From JBGPGW01 sp046349515 (lineage in GTDB: Bacteria > Pseudomonadota > Alphaproteobacteria > CADEGL01), in the NCBI GenBank assembly GCA_046349515.1, contig JAXMCE010000008.1, positions 1 through 64,000 of the forward strand: DNA of 64,000 nt, in the 5' to 3' direction. The first letter of the stretch is position 1. Each line of letters begins with the position of its first letter. The notes beneath the pieces were generated by a model. That model searched no databases, was not told where the DNA came from, and saw only the letters and a program-made list of their open reading frames with translations. Shown here in pieces: positions 41,518 through 50,168 of this stretch. Both the position numbers and the translations under genes were made by a program.

Positions 41518-43044
41518 TCAGCGCCGCGGCGGCAGGCGGATGAAGACGATCAGCGGCAGGACCACGATCGCCGTCAGCGCGATCAGGTAGAAGCTGTTGT
41601 TGTAGGCGATCATCATCGACTGGCGCATGATCTCCGCGTCGAACGCGGCGACCCCGCCCTGGTGCGACCAGCTCCAGAGGCGCGGCACGAAGGCATAGTT
41701 GAACAGCTCGTTGTAGGGCGTGAGACGCTCGGCCAGCACGTCGTGGTTGATGCGCATGCTGCGCGTCAGCACGTTGAAGATGATGGCCGTGCCCGTCGCC
41801 GTGCCGAGGAACGAGACGACGTAGAAGAATCCGAGGCCCTGCGTCCGGTAGCGGCCCGGTAGCGTCCAGAACGCGATCACGGTCAGCGGCACATAGGCGA
41901 TCGACGAACTGGCGCCGTTGATGAACCCCGCCCAGATGACGTCGAAGGCGCGCACTTCGAGCGTCCAGCTCGACATGCCCCAGGTCGACACCGCCGTGCA
42001 GCCGAATCCGAGGACGAGGATGAGGCGCGGGTCGACGCGGTCCGAGAGCCGGCTCACGAGGAGCGCGCCCGCAAGGAAGCCGAGGCCCCGGCAGGTGAGC
42101 AACTCCCCCACCCCCATGATGTCGTAGCCGGCGAGGCTCTGGAGCTGGAGCGGCAGGAGGAAGAGTGGCAGGAACACGACCGCCCCGTGGACGAAGTAGA
42201 AGGCCGAGCCGATCACGTAGTTGCGGTTGAGGAAGAGCGCCGAGGGAACGAACGGCGCGCGGGCGGAGGTGATGCGGATGGCGAAGAGGTAGAACGCCAG
42301 CGCGGCGATGGCCGCCTCGGCGACGATCTCCGGCGAATCGAACCACAGCAGGCGTTCGCCGCGGCTGAGCATGGTCTCGAGCGCGGCGATGGTGACGGAG
42401 AGGAGTCCGAAGCCGATCCAATCGAATTTCGTCGGCTCGGCCCGCTCGGTGTCGAAGACGAAGAGCCACGTCGCCGCAAAGGCGATGAGGCTCAAGGGAA
42501 CGGTCACGAAGAACACCCAGGGCCAGCCGTAGTTCTCGACGAGCACGCCGCCGACGAACGGTCCGAAGATCGACCCCACATTGCCGAAGGCCATCCACAT
42601 GGCCGTGGCCAGCCCTTGGCGGTTCGAGGGAAAGGCGTTCATGGCGATCGCTTGGCCGAGCGGCAGCAAGGGGGCGCCGAACATGCCCTGCATCACGCGG
42701 AAGATGACGGCTTCGATGAGCGAGCTCGAGAGGCCGCAGAGGACGGTGGTGACGGCAAAGCCTCCGCTCGCGATGAGGAAGAATCGCCGGAGGCCGAAGC
42801 GCCCCGAGATCCAGCCCGAGCACGCGGTCATGATCGTCGTGCCCACGATGAAGGCCGTGAGCAGCCAGGCGATCTGGTCCGGCGCTGCCGAGAAGGCGCC
42901 CTGCATGTGCGGGATCGCCGTGCCCGTGATGGTGAGCGCCGTCATGTAGGTGCTCGTGCCCATGGCGCCGCCCATGAGCGCGAGCCAGCTGCGCGCGCTG
43001 ATGCGAGGACTCACGTCCGGCGGAGCGATGACGGCCTGTGCCAT
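41518..43044 (-). CDS. DHA2 family MFS efflux transporter
   Basis: A 508-residue drug:H+ antiporter-2 (EmrB-like) protein with 14 predicted membrane helices. It contains TGTAIPHMQGAFSAAPDQIAW in helix 1, SGWISGRFGLRR in loop 2-3 and NRQGLATAMWMAFGNVGSIFGPFVGGVL (motif C). The next gene upstream encodes a close paralogue, evidently a tandem duplication. No EmrA-type membrane-fusion protein is adjacent, so the pump may work alone or with a shared partner. The substrate is unknown. Confidence 0.9.
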   Translation of the reverse strand: MAQAVIAPPDVSPRISARSWLALMGGAMGTSTYMTALTITGTAIPHMQGAFSAAPDQIAWLLTAFIVGTTIMTACSGWISGRFGLRRFFLIASGGFAVTTVLCGLSSSLIEAVIFRVMQGMFGAPLLPLGQAIAMNAFPSNRQGLATAMWMAFGNVGSIFGPFVGGVLVENYGWPWVFFVTVPLSLIAFAATWLFVFDTERAEPTKFDWIGFGLLSVTIAALETMLSRGERLLWFDSPEIVAEAAIAALAFYLFAIRITSARAPFVPSALFLNRNYVIGSAFYFVHGAVVFLPLFLLPLQLQSLAGYDIMGVGELLTCRGLGFLAGALLVSRLSDRVDPRLILVLGFGCTAVSTWGMSSWTLEVRAFDVIWAGFINGASSSIAYVPLTVIAFWTLPGRYRTQGLGFFYVVSFLGTATGTAIIFNVLTRSMRINHDVLAERLTPYNELFNYAFVPRLWSWSHQGGVAAFDAEIMRQSMMIAYNNSFYLIALTAIVVLPLIVFIRLPPRR

Positions 43045-43108
43045 GCCTCTCGAGCCTTGCGCGCGACCGGGACATCGGCGCGCGGGAGCTCCATCTTAGC
43101 CCAAGGGC

Positions 43109-44653
43109 TCAGGCCGGGCTCCTCCCCCGTCGCGGCATGCGGATGAGGAGGCCCAAGGGCATCACGAGGAGTGCCAAGAGGGCGATGAGGAAGAAACTGT
43201 TGTTGTAGCCGATGATGGCGGCCTGGCGCGCGATCTCGGCATCCATGGCGGCGAGCCCGCTCCGGTGCGTCCAGTCCCAAAGCCGCGGCACGAGGCCCAA
43301 GCGGATCGTCTCGTTGAAGGGCGTCATGTATTCCGTCATCAAATCGTGATTGATGCGCGTCGAGCGCGACAGGAAGCTGAAGATGGCGGCCGTCCCGCTC
43401 GCCGTCCCGAGATTCGAGACCACGTAGAAGAACGCCATGCCTTCGGTCCGGAGGCGCAGCGGCAGGGTCGAGAAGCCGAACATCACGATCGGGACATAGG
43501 CGATGCCCGAGCCCATGCCTTGGACGAAATTGGTCCACGCGACGTCGAAGGCGCGGAGATCGAGCGATGAGCCCGACATGCCCCAGGCCGAGACGATGAG
43601 GCAGGCGAAGCCGAAGACCAGGATGAAGCGCGGGTCGATCCGGTCGGTCACGGGCCCGATGAGGATCATCCCCGAGACGAGCCCTGCACCACGCCACATG
43701 AGGAGCGTGGCGACACCTTCGATGTCGTAGCCCGCGAGATTCTGCAACAGCACCGGCACGAGGAAGAGCTGCAGGAAGCACACCGCGCCGTAGACGAAGA
43801 TGAAGATCAGCGCGAGCACGTAATTCCGATCGCGGAAGAGCGAGCGATCGAGGAACGGCACCCGCGCCGACATGGTGTGGAGGATGAAGAGATAGAGGCC
43901 GATGGCGCCGACGATGGCGGAGATGATGATCTCGCGCGACTGGAACCAGTCGAGCCGCTCGCCGCGGTTGAGGACGAGCTGGAATCCGGCGATCGCGATG
44001 GCCAAGGCCGCGAATCCGGCCCAGCTGAAGTTCCGTGTTCGCTCGATCGTGATCTCGGGCACGAAGGCGATGGTCGCGAGCAAGGCCAGGATGCCGAAGG
44101 GCACGTTCACGAAGAAGAGCCACGGCCAGCCGTAGCGCTCGACGAGAGCCGCGCCGAGGATGGGCCCCAGGATCGAGCCCATCATGCCGCCGATGCTCCA
44201 CATGACGGTCGCGAAACCCTGCCGGTTCGGGGGGAAGGCGTCGATCGCGATGGCCTGGCCGAGGGGGATGAGCGGCGCGCCGAACATGCCCTGGAGCGTG
44301 CGGTAGAGCACCGCTTCTTCGAGCGTCTGGGCGAGGCCGCAGAGGATCGAGGCCAGGGTGAAACCGGCGGTCGCGACGATGTAGAGGCGCTTCCGCCCGA
44401 AGCGCATGGAGATCCAGCCCGAGCACGCGGTGATGATGGTCGTGCCGATGATGAAAGAGGTGAGCATCCAGGCGATCTGGTCGGGCGCTGCCGAGAAAGC
44501 GCCCTGCATGTGCGGGATCGCCGTGCCCGAGACGGTGAGCGTCAGCATGTAGACAGTGGTCCCGAGCATGGCGGCCGAGAGCGAAAGCCAGCGGCGCGCG
44601 CCCTGAAGCGGCCCGTTCGCCATCGTCGCCCCCACCGCTCCGTCCGCGGTCAT
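43109..44653 (-). CDS. DHA2 family MFS efflux transporter (tandem paralogue)
   Basis: A 514-residue paralogue of the pump at 41518-43044, with 14 predicted helices and nearly the same motifs (TGTAIPHMQGAFSAAPDQIAW, SGWISMRFGRKR, NRQGFATVMWSIGGMMGSIL). The start follows GGGGAGAGAAG. The 64-bp gap and the long shared blocks show a local gene duplication. It lies downstream of an SDR pair on the same strand (174 bp gap). Confidence 0.9.
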   Translation of the reverse strand: MTADGAVGATMANGPLQGARRWLSLSAAMLGTTVYMLTLTVSGTAIPHMQGAFSAAPDQIAWMLTSFIIGTTIITACSGWISMRFGRKRLYIVATAGFTLASILCGLAQTLEEAVLYRTLQGMFGAPLIPLGQAIAIDAFPPNRQGFATVMWSIGGMMGSILGPILGAALVERYGWPWLFFVNVPFGILALLATIAFVPEITIERTRNFSWAGFAALAIAIAGFQLVLNRGERLDWFQSREIIISAIVGAIGLYLFILHTMSARVPFLDRSLFRDRNYVLALIFIFVYGAVCFLQLFLVPVLLQNLAGYDIEGVATLLMWRGAGLVSGMILIGPVTDRIDPRFILVFGFACLIVSAWGMSGSSLDLRAFDVAWTNFVQGMGSGIAYVPIVMFGFSTLPLRLRTEGMAFFYVVSNLGTASGTAAIFSFLSRSTRINHDLMTEYMTPFNETIRLGLVPRLWDWTHRSGLAAMDAEIARQAAIIGYNNSFFLIALLALLVMPLGLLIRMPRRGRSPA

Positions 44654-44826
44654 CTTCTCTCCCCGACTCCTCGCTCGCCGGCGCCGGGCGCCGCCGGACC
44701 GTGGTGCCGACGATTATGCCGAAGGCGCGCCATGGCTACCATCTGTGGCCCCCTTGGCGCCGGGCAAGTCCGGATGGGTCCAGCGATGAAACGAGACAAC
44801 CGGCCCGAGGCAAATGGGGGACCCGC

Positions 44827-45567
44827 TCAAATCCCGACAATGACGCCGCCGCCGCTCGGCGAGAGCACTTGGCCAGTCACGAAAGCCGCCTCCGCCGAGG
44901 CCAGATAGGCGACCGCATAGGCCACTTCGCGCGGCTCTCCCACCCTCTTCAGGGGAATGTGCTCGGCCCAGCGCTGTTTCGTCTCGGCACTCGGCATGGG
45001 GGTGTCCGTGACGCCCGGAACGATGGCATTGACGCGGATCCCGAAGGGCGCGAACTCCTTGGCCCAGGCCTTGGTCAGGCCGAGCATCGCCGCTTTCGCC
45101 GAGGCGTAGTGGGACATGCGGGCGCTCCCGAGCATGGCCAGGTCGGAGGAGGTGTTGATGATGGTCCCTGCCCGGCGCGCCTTCATCCCTTGCACGACAG
45201 TTTGGGTCAGGAAGAAGGCGCCCTTGATCGTGACATGGAACATGCGGTCGAAGGCGGCCTCGTCGATGTCCTCGAGCGGCAGCTGTTTGCCGCTGATTCC
45301 GGCGTTGTTGACGAGGATATCGATCCGCCCCAGGGCCTGCTCGGCCGCTTTCGCCTCCTCGCGCATGCGCGGGAGATCGGCGATGTCGGCCACGATCACA
45401 TGGGCGCGCCGTCCCGCGGCGCGGACCTGCCGCGCGATCTCCTCCGCTCCTTTGCTGTCGACGTCGTGGACGACGACGTCTGCCCCGCGTTCGGCGAAGA
45501 GGATCGCCTCCGCGCGACCGATCCCGCTCCCCGAGCCCGTGACGAAGGCGACCTGACCGTGGAACAT
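44827..45567 (-). CDS. Classical SDR family oxidoreductase
   Basis: A 246-residue classical SDR: TGSGSGIGRAEA cofactor motif, VNNAGISG, catalytic Ser in INTSSDLA and the intact YASAK pair in MSHYASAKAAML. It probably oxidises or reduces a secondary alcohol/ketone with NAD(P)H. Its start codon shares bases with the stop of the upstream SDR gene (TGATG), so the two are translationally coupled. Confidence 0.9.
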   Translation of the reverse strand: MFHGQVAFVTGSGSGIGRAEAILFAERGADVVVHDVDSKGAEEIARQVRAAGRRAHVIVADIADLPRMREEAKAAEQALGRIDILVNNAGISGKQLPLEDIDEAAFDRMFHVTIKGAFFLTQTVVQGMKARRAGTIINTSSDLAMLGSARMSHYASAKAAMLGLTKAWAKEFAPFGIRVNAIVPGVTDTPMPSAETKQRWAEHIPLKRVGEPREVAYAVAYLASAEAAFVTGQVLSPSGGGVIVGI

Positions 45568-46313
45568 CAGATGCCGACGATGCCGTCGCCGCCATTGGGG
45601 CACACCACCTGCCCCGTGATGAAGTCGGCCTCGGAGGATGCGAGGAACGCGACCGCATAGGCGATCTCGACCGGCTCGGCCAGGCGCTTCAAGGGAATGA
45701 TGGTGAGCGCCTTCTTCTTCTCCTCCTCGGTGCCCATGCCCGTGTCGACCCAGCCGGGGGCGACGGCGTTTACGTGGATGTTGAAGGGCGCCAACTCCTT
45801 GGCCCAGGCCTTGGTCAGACCCAGAATCGCCGCCTTCGCTCCGCAATAGTGCGAGGAGAACGGACCGCCGATCATGGCCCAGTTGGACGAGATGTTGATG
45901 ATCTTGCCCGACTTCCGCGCCTTCATGCCGGGCACGACGGCGCGCGTCGTGAAGAACGAGCCGCGCACATGGGTGCCGAACATGCGGTCGAAACGCTCTT
46001 CCTCGATCTGGTCGATCGTCGTGTAGTCTCCGCCGATGCCGGCGTTGTTGACGAGGATGTCGATGCGGCCCATCGCCCGCTCGGCGCCAGCGACCTCCGC
46101 CGCCATGACCTTGGCGTCCCGAATGTCGGCGACGATGACATGGGCCTTCCGCCCCTTCCCGCGCACCATCTCGCCCGTCTCGCGGGCGCCGTCGGCCTTG
46201 ATGTCGTGGACGATGACGTCCGCTCCCCGCTCGGCCATGAGCACGGCCTCGGCCCGCCCCATCCCGCCACCCGATCCCGTGATCATCGCCACCTTGCCTT
46301 GAAGCGTCGCCAT
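45567..46313 (-). CDS. Classical SDR family oxidoreductase
   Basis: A 248-residue classical SDR with TGSGGGMGRAEA, VNNAGIGG, INISSNWA and the intact YCGAK active-site pair (SSHYCGAKAAIL). It is a near relative of the downstream SDR (shared RAEA and KAWAKE blocks), and the genes overlap by TGATG, indicating duplication. The start follows GGAGAGGAGTGAAGG. The pair may handle related hydroxyacyl or steroid-like substrates. Confidence 0.9.
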   Translation of the reverse strand: MATLQGKVAMITGSGGGMGRAEAVLMAERGADVIVHDIKADGARETGEMVRGKGRKAHVIVADIRDAKVMAAEVAGAERAMGRIDILVNNAGIGGDYTTIDQIEEERFDRMFGTHVRGSFFTTRAVVPGMKARKSGKIINISSNWAMIGGPFSSHYCGAKAAILGLTKAWAKELAPFNIHVNAVAPGWVDTGMGTEEEKKKALTIIPLKRLAEPVEIAYAVAFLASSEADFITGQVVCPNGGDGIVGI

Positions 46314-46381
46314 CCTTCACTCCTCTCCTTGGAAAAGCCGCGCAGTGTAGGCGGGAAGCGCAGAGCGCCGCCAGCCCCGGC

Positions 46382-47326
46382 CTAGTGGGGCGCCGGCGCG
46401 AAATGCCCCAGCACCACGGCGATGGTGACGGCGGCCAGCGCCGTCGAGACGAGGACGGCCGTCGCCGAGCGCGCGACGTAGCGCTCGTAACGCTCCGCAA
46501 GGATGAAGACGTTGATGCCCGTGGGCAGCGCCGCCATCACCGTCGCGACGGCGATGGCCAACGGATCGAGATGGAACACCTGGCTCGTGAGAACCCAGAT
46601 CGTCACGGGGAGGAGCAGAAGCTTGAGCGCGATGAGCGTGGCGCTCTGCCTCAAGTCGCCGCCGAGGTGGAAGGTGGTCAATGTCGCGCCCAGCGCGAAC
46701 AGCGAGGATGGAATTCCCGCCGAGCCGAGGAGAGCGAGGAACCGGTCGAGGACGCCCGGGATCGTCCAGTCGAGTTGCGCCCAGAGGAGCCCCAAGACCA
46801 TCGAGACGATGACCGGGTTCTTGGCCAAGGAGACGAGCGCGGCGCCCGCGACGGCGAAGGGGTGCCCGCCCGCCCCGCGTCCCACTTCGATCACGATCGT
46901 CGCCAGGGGAATGAGAAGCGCCGAGTGGAAGGTGACGATGAGCATCACCTGGACGAGGCCCGGATCGCCGAAGGCCGTGTAGACCAGCGGGATGCCCAGC
47001 ATGATTGTGTTGCCGAAGACGGCCCCCATGCCGAGGAGCCCCTGCTCTTCCGTCTTCAAGCTGAAGGCGATCCGGCCCACCGCCATGCCGATCGCGAAGA
47101 CGATGAAGCAGCCGAGGAAATAGGCGTAGACGATGCCGAGATCGGCCGCCGGGTCGACCGTGCCGCGCGCCAGCGTGCGGAAGAGCAGCGCGGGCATGGG
47201 CACGAAGAACACGAAATTCGAGATGACCTTGATGCCATCGCGGGTGAAGAGCCGCGTCTTCGCGACGAGGTAGCCCGTGAGGATCACGGCGAAGACGGGC
47301 AAGACGATGTCGATGATGGCGGTCAT
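46382..47326 (-). CDS. AEC family transporter (auxin efflux carrier-like)
   Basis: A 314-residue, very hydrophobic protein with about ten membrane helices in two five-helix halves. It shows the AEC pattern NFVFFVPMPALLFRTLA in helix 2-3, GMGAVFGNTIMLGIPLV in helix 4 and a C-terminal ALPTGINVFILAERY helix. Bacterial members export or import small carboxylates such as malonate. It lies 68 bp upstream of the SDR pair on the same strand. The start at 47326 is chosen for the N-terminal helix; an ATG 12 codons earlier is less likely. Confidence 0.85.
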   Translation of the reverse strand: MTAIIDIVLPVFAVILTGYLVAKTRLFTRDGIKVISNFVFFVPMPALLFRTLARGTVDPAADLGIVYAYFLGCFIVFAIGMAVGRIAFSLKTEEQGLLGMGAVFGNTIMLGIPLVYTAFGDPGLVQVMLIVTFHSALLIPLATIVIEVGRGAGGHPFAVAGAALVSLAKNPVIVSMVLGLLWAQLDWTIPGVLDRFLALLGSAGIPSSLFALGATLTTFHLGGDLRQSATLIALKLLLLPVTIWVLTSQVFHLDPLAIAVATVMAALPTGINVFILAERYERYVARSATAVLVSTALAAVTIAVVLGHFAPAPH

Positions 47327-47489
47327 GGAGGGCTTGGCGCTGCGGGCGGCGAAGCATAGCAAGCGGCCGCCGCCGCGCTAAGGCGGAGATTTGCCGATGA
47401 ATCCGCTGTCGGCGAGCGCGACCGACCGGACCTGGCCGGGACGAAGCCACCTCGGCTTCGCGCAGGCAGGAGGGTGAGGCGACGCGCGA

Positions 47490-47536
47490 GCGGTTTTGAA
47501 ACCGCACTTTGACACGGCCGTGCCGACGACTTAGGT
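47490..47536 (+). promoter_or_regulatory. Palindromic operator and promoter of the atypical SDR gene
   Basis: Perfect palindrome GCGGTTT-TG-AAACCGC (47490-47505) lies 3 bp before a consensus TTGACA (47509-47514); a weak -10 (TTAGGT, 47531-47536) follows at 16 bp. The palindrome could bind a TetR-like dimer. The promoter would read toward the SDR gene at 47595. Confidence 0.5.
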
Positions 47537-47594
47537 GATGCGGGACCGGCGCCCGTGGGCCGGCGCTTCGATATCAAAGACAGGGAGACGCAGC

Positions 47595-48350
47595 ATGGCC
47601 GAGAAGAAAGTCGCAATCATCACGGGTTCCGGGCAAGGCATCGGCGCAGGAGTCGCGCGAAGCTTCGCCGCTGCCGGCTACGTCGTCTCGCTCATGTCGC
47701 CCTCGGAGCGGAGCGAGAAGCTCGCGAAGGAATTGGGCGGGATGGGACGGCGCGGCTCCGTCCTCGACCCCGCTGATCTGAAGGCGCTCGTCGACGGGAC
47801 CATCAAGGCGCACGGCCGCATCGACGCCGTCGTCAACAACATGGGCCACGGCAACGGCGAGCCGCCGGCGGTGACCGAGCGCACGACCTACGATCCCGAC
47901 CATTTTCCCGACCCACTCGCCTTCCCGGACGAAGGCTGGCACCAGGCGCTCGACATGTACGTGCTCTCGGTCGTGCGCATGGCACGCGCGGTCGTGCCCG
48001 CGATGACCGCGCAAAAGCGGGGCTCGATCGTCAACATCTCCTCCTTCACCGCGATCGAGCCCCGGCCCGGCTACGCCCAGGCCAGCGCGCTCAGGGGCGC
48101 GCTCCACCACTTCACGAAGCTCTTCGCCGACAAGTACGGCCGTGCGGGCATCCGCATGAACAACGTGCTGCCGGGATATTGCGAGAACGTGCCCATGACC
48201 GACTCGGCCATGCGCTCGATCCCCATGGGGCGGAGCGCCAAATTCGACGAGATCGGGCAGGTCTGCGTCTTCCTGGCCTCGGGCGCGTCGAGCTACATGA
48301 CCGGGCAGAACCTCATGGTCGATGGCGGGCTCACGCGGAACGTGCGCTGA
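47595..48350 (+). CDS. SDR family protein with non-canonical active site
   Basis: A 251-residue SDR-fold protein: TGSGQGIGAGVA cofactor motif (10-21), NNMG in place of NNAG at 81-84, catalytic-type Ser149/150 in NISSFTA. The classical YxxxK is absent; the region reads PGYAQASALRGAL, so Tyr160 and Arg167 are six residues apart, a Yx6R arrangement like the Yx6K of enoyl-ACP reductases. A paralogue with a similar change is at 8929-9633. The C-terminal GQNLMVDGG strand is normal. The start follows GGGAGACGCAGC. Cotranscribed with the DUF1772-like gene (12 bp). Confidence 0.85.
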   Translation: MAEKKVAIITGSGQGIGAGVARSFAAAGYVVSLMSPSERSEKLAKELGGMGRRGSVLDPADLKALVDGTIKAHGRIDAVVNNMGHGNGEPPAVTERTTYDPDHFPDPLAFPDEGWHQALDMYVLSVVRMARAVVPAMTAQKRGSIVNISSFTAIEPRPGYAQASALRGALHHFTKLFADKYGRAGIRMNNVLPGYCENVPMTDSAMRSIPMGRSAKFDEIGQVCVFLASGASSYMTGQNLMVDGGLTRNVR

Positions 48351-48362
48351 GCCGGGCCTTTC

Positions 48363-48818
48363 ATGCGAGTCAGGATCCTGGCCTTCCTCTCCGTCATCCT
48401 CACGGCGCTCGCCCTCGTGCCGAGCGCCGCCCACTTCTTCGAGCTCCCCAACAAGATCGCCATGACGGAGGAGCAATACTTCGTCGCCCAAAGTATCTAC
48501 CGCGGCTGGGCGCAGTTCGGATTCGTCTTGGGAGCGGCACTCGTCGCCAACACCGCCTTTGCGGTGGCGCTTCGTCGTAGACGCGCCGCCGCGCTGCTCG
48601 CCGGCGCTGGCGCGCTCGCCATCGCCCTCGTCTTCGTCGTGTTTTTTGTCTGGGTCTATCCTGCCAACCTGGCGACCGCCTATTGGACGCTCGCGACCGA
48701 CAATTGGCAGAGCCTCCGGCGCGACTGGGAGTACGCTCACGCCGCGAACGCGCTCATCACCTTCTTCGGCCTCTCGGCCGTGACGCTGGCGGCGCTTCTG
48801 GCGCGGGAGGCGCGGTAA
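48363..48818 (+). CDS. Small integral membrane protein, DUF1772-like
   Basis: A 151-residue protein with four predicted membrane helices. It begins RILAFLSVILTALALVPSA, then HFFELPNKIAMTEEQYFVAQSIYRGW, a segment I associate with DUF1772 (anthrone oxygenase-like) proteins, tentatively. Function unknown. It follows the atypical SDR by 12 bp and converges on the M24-type gene. Confidence 0.65.
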   Translation: MRVRILAFLSVILTALALVPSAAHFFELPNKIAMTEEQYFVAQSIYRGWAQFGFVLGAALVANTAFAVALRRRRAAALLAGAGALAIALVFVVFFVWVYPANLATAYWTLATDNWQSLRRDWEYAHAANALITFFGLSAVTLAALLAREAR

Positions 48819-48843
48819 TCGCCGGCCCGCGCCTCCCCCGCTC

Positions 48844-50145
48844 CTAACGCCTTCTCTTGCGCGGCGCGGCGCGCGCCGTTGTGCGCCGTTTGGCCGGCTT
48901 CGATGTCCGCTTCGCGCCTCCCTTTTTCGCGGCCGGCTTCCGCTTGGCGGCGGGGCGAGCCGCGACGGCGACGCGCGCGCCCTTGAGCGGCGCCTCGGTC
49001 AGGATGCGCGGGAAGCTGGTCAGCACCTCGCAGCCCGTCTCGGACACGCGCACCGTCTCGCTGTAGCCGATGCTGTACCGGCCTTGAACCTTGAAGTACG
49101 GGATCATGTGGAGCGTCATGTTCGGCTCGAGCACTTGGTCCGAGCCGATGTCCAAACTCACCCCGCCCCGCTCGATCCAGGTCAGGAACTCGACACCGAT
49201 GCCGTAGCCGATGCGGTGGTCGAAATACTTGCCGAAGCCGTGGCGGTCGAGTTCGGCCACGGCCGCGCGATGGACGTCGCGCGCGACAGTGCCCGGCTTG
49301 ATCGCCTTGATCGCGGTCGAGAGCGCGGCACGGCTCGCATCGGCCGCGCGCCTGATGTCGTCCGGCGCCGGACCCACGACCGCGCAACGGATGAGCGCCG
49401 CGTCGTAGTGGCGGACATTGGCGCCGAGCTCGAAGAAGATGACGTCGCCCCGCTCGAGCGTGCGGCCGATCCAGGTGGCGTGCGCGAGCGCCGAACGCGG
49501 ACCCGAGACGATGTAGCTCGGATTGCGGATGAAATGGCTCTCGGCCTTGATGCGCGCGTGGTGGACATCGGCGGCGATATCGTACTCGGTCGCCCCTTCC
49601 CGCACCGCGTCGAGCCCGGCGCGCATGGCGGCTTCGACCGCGCGCGCCGCCTGGCGCATATAGGCGATCTCGGCGGGCGACTTGACCGCGCGCAGCATCT
49701 CGGTGAGGCCCGAGACGTCGACCAGCTTTGCCTGGGGCGCGGCGCGCACGATGTTTTCGTACACGTCGGTGATGAGCCAGGGCACTTTCTTCTCGACGCC
49801 CACGGTCTTGGAGCCGAGGCCGAGGTCGAGGAGTCCCTTGGCGATGGCCGCCCCCGGGCTTTCGTCGTCCTGGTAGCCGCGGGCCGGCAGGTTGTAGGCG
49901 TTGTCGGTCGCGTTCTCGACCTCGAGCTGGCGCGTGACGAGAAGCCGCTCGCCCGACGCCGCGACGATCATGGCCTGCGGGAAGGAATGGAAGCCGGTCG
50001 TCTCGTAGCCGGTGAGCCAGTACTGGTTCTCGGGGCCGCAGAGAATGATCGCGTCGAGCCCGCGCGCATCGAGCTTGGCCTTGAGGCGCGCTGCGCGCCG
50101 CTCGAACTCCTCGGGTGCAAAAGGCAGCGACAACAGTTTCTTCAT
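48844..50145 (-). CDS. Creatinase/ectoine hydrolase-like M24-fold hydrolase with basic tail
   Basis: A 433-residue creatinase-type M24 protein. The core (1-385) has the two-domain pita-bread fold. The metal positions are lost: FFELGANVRHYDAALIRC has Glu, Ala where metal enzymes have Asp, and GYGIGVEFLTW lacks the His. The LAHATWIG segment supplies the probable catalytic His. After residue 385 there is a 45-residue Lys/Arg/Ala tail (AAKRKPAAKKGGAKR and onward) outside the fold. It is the last gene of an M20-ftsH-M24 run (23 bp gap). The substrate is probably a creatine-, ectoine- or lactam-like C-N bond. Confidence 0.8.
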   Translation of the reverse strand: MKKLLSLPFAPEEFERRAARLKAKLDARGLDAIILCGPENQYWLTGYETTGFHSFPQAMIVAASGERLLVTRQLEVENATDNAYNLPARGYQDDESPGAAIAKGLLDLGLGSKTVGVEKKVPWLITDVYENIVRAAPQAKLVDVSGLTEMLRAVKSPAEIAYMRQAARAVEAAMRAGLDAVREGATEYDIAADVHHARIKAESHFIRNPSYIVSGPRSALAHATWIGRTLERGDVIFFELGANVRHYDAALIRCAVVGPAPDDIRRAADASRAALSTAIKAIKPGTVARDVHRAAVAELDRHGFGKYFDHRIGYGIGVEFLTWIERGGVSLDIGSDQVLEPNMTLHMIPYFKVQGRYSIGYSETVRVSETGCEVLTSFPRILTEAPLKGARVAVAARPAAKRKPAAKKGGAKRTSKPAKRRTTARAAPRKRRR

Positions 50146-50168
50146 GACTTTCCCCTGGTTGCTTAAAC

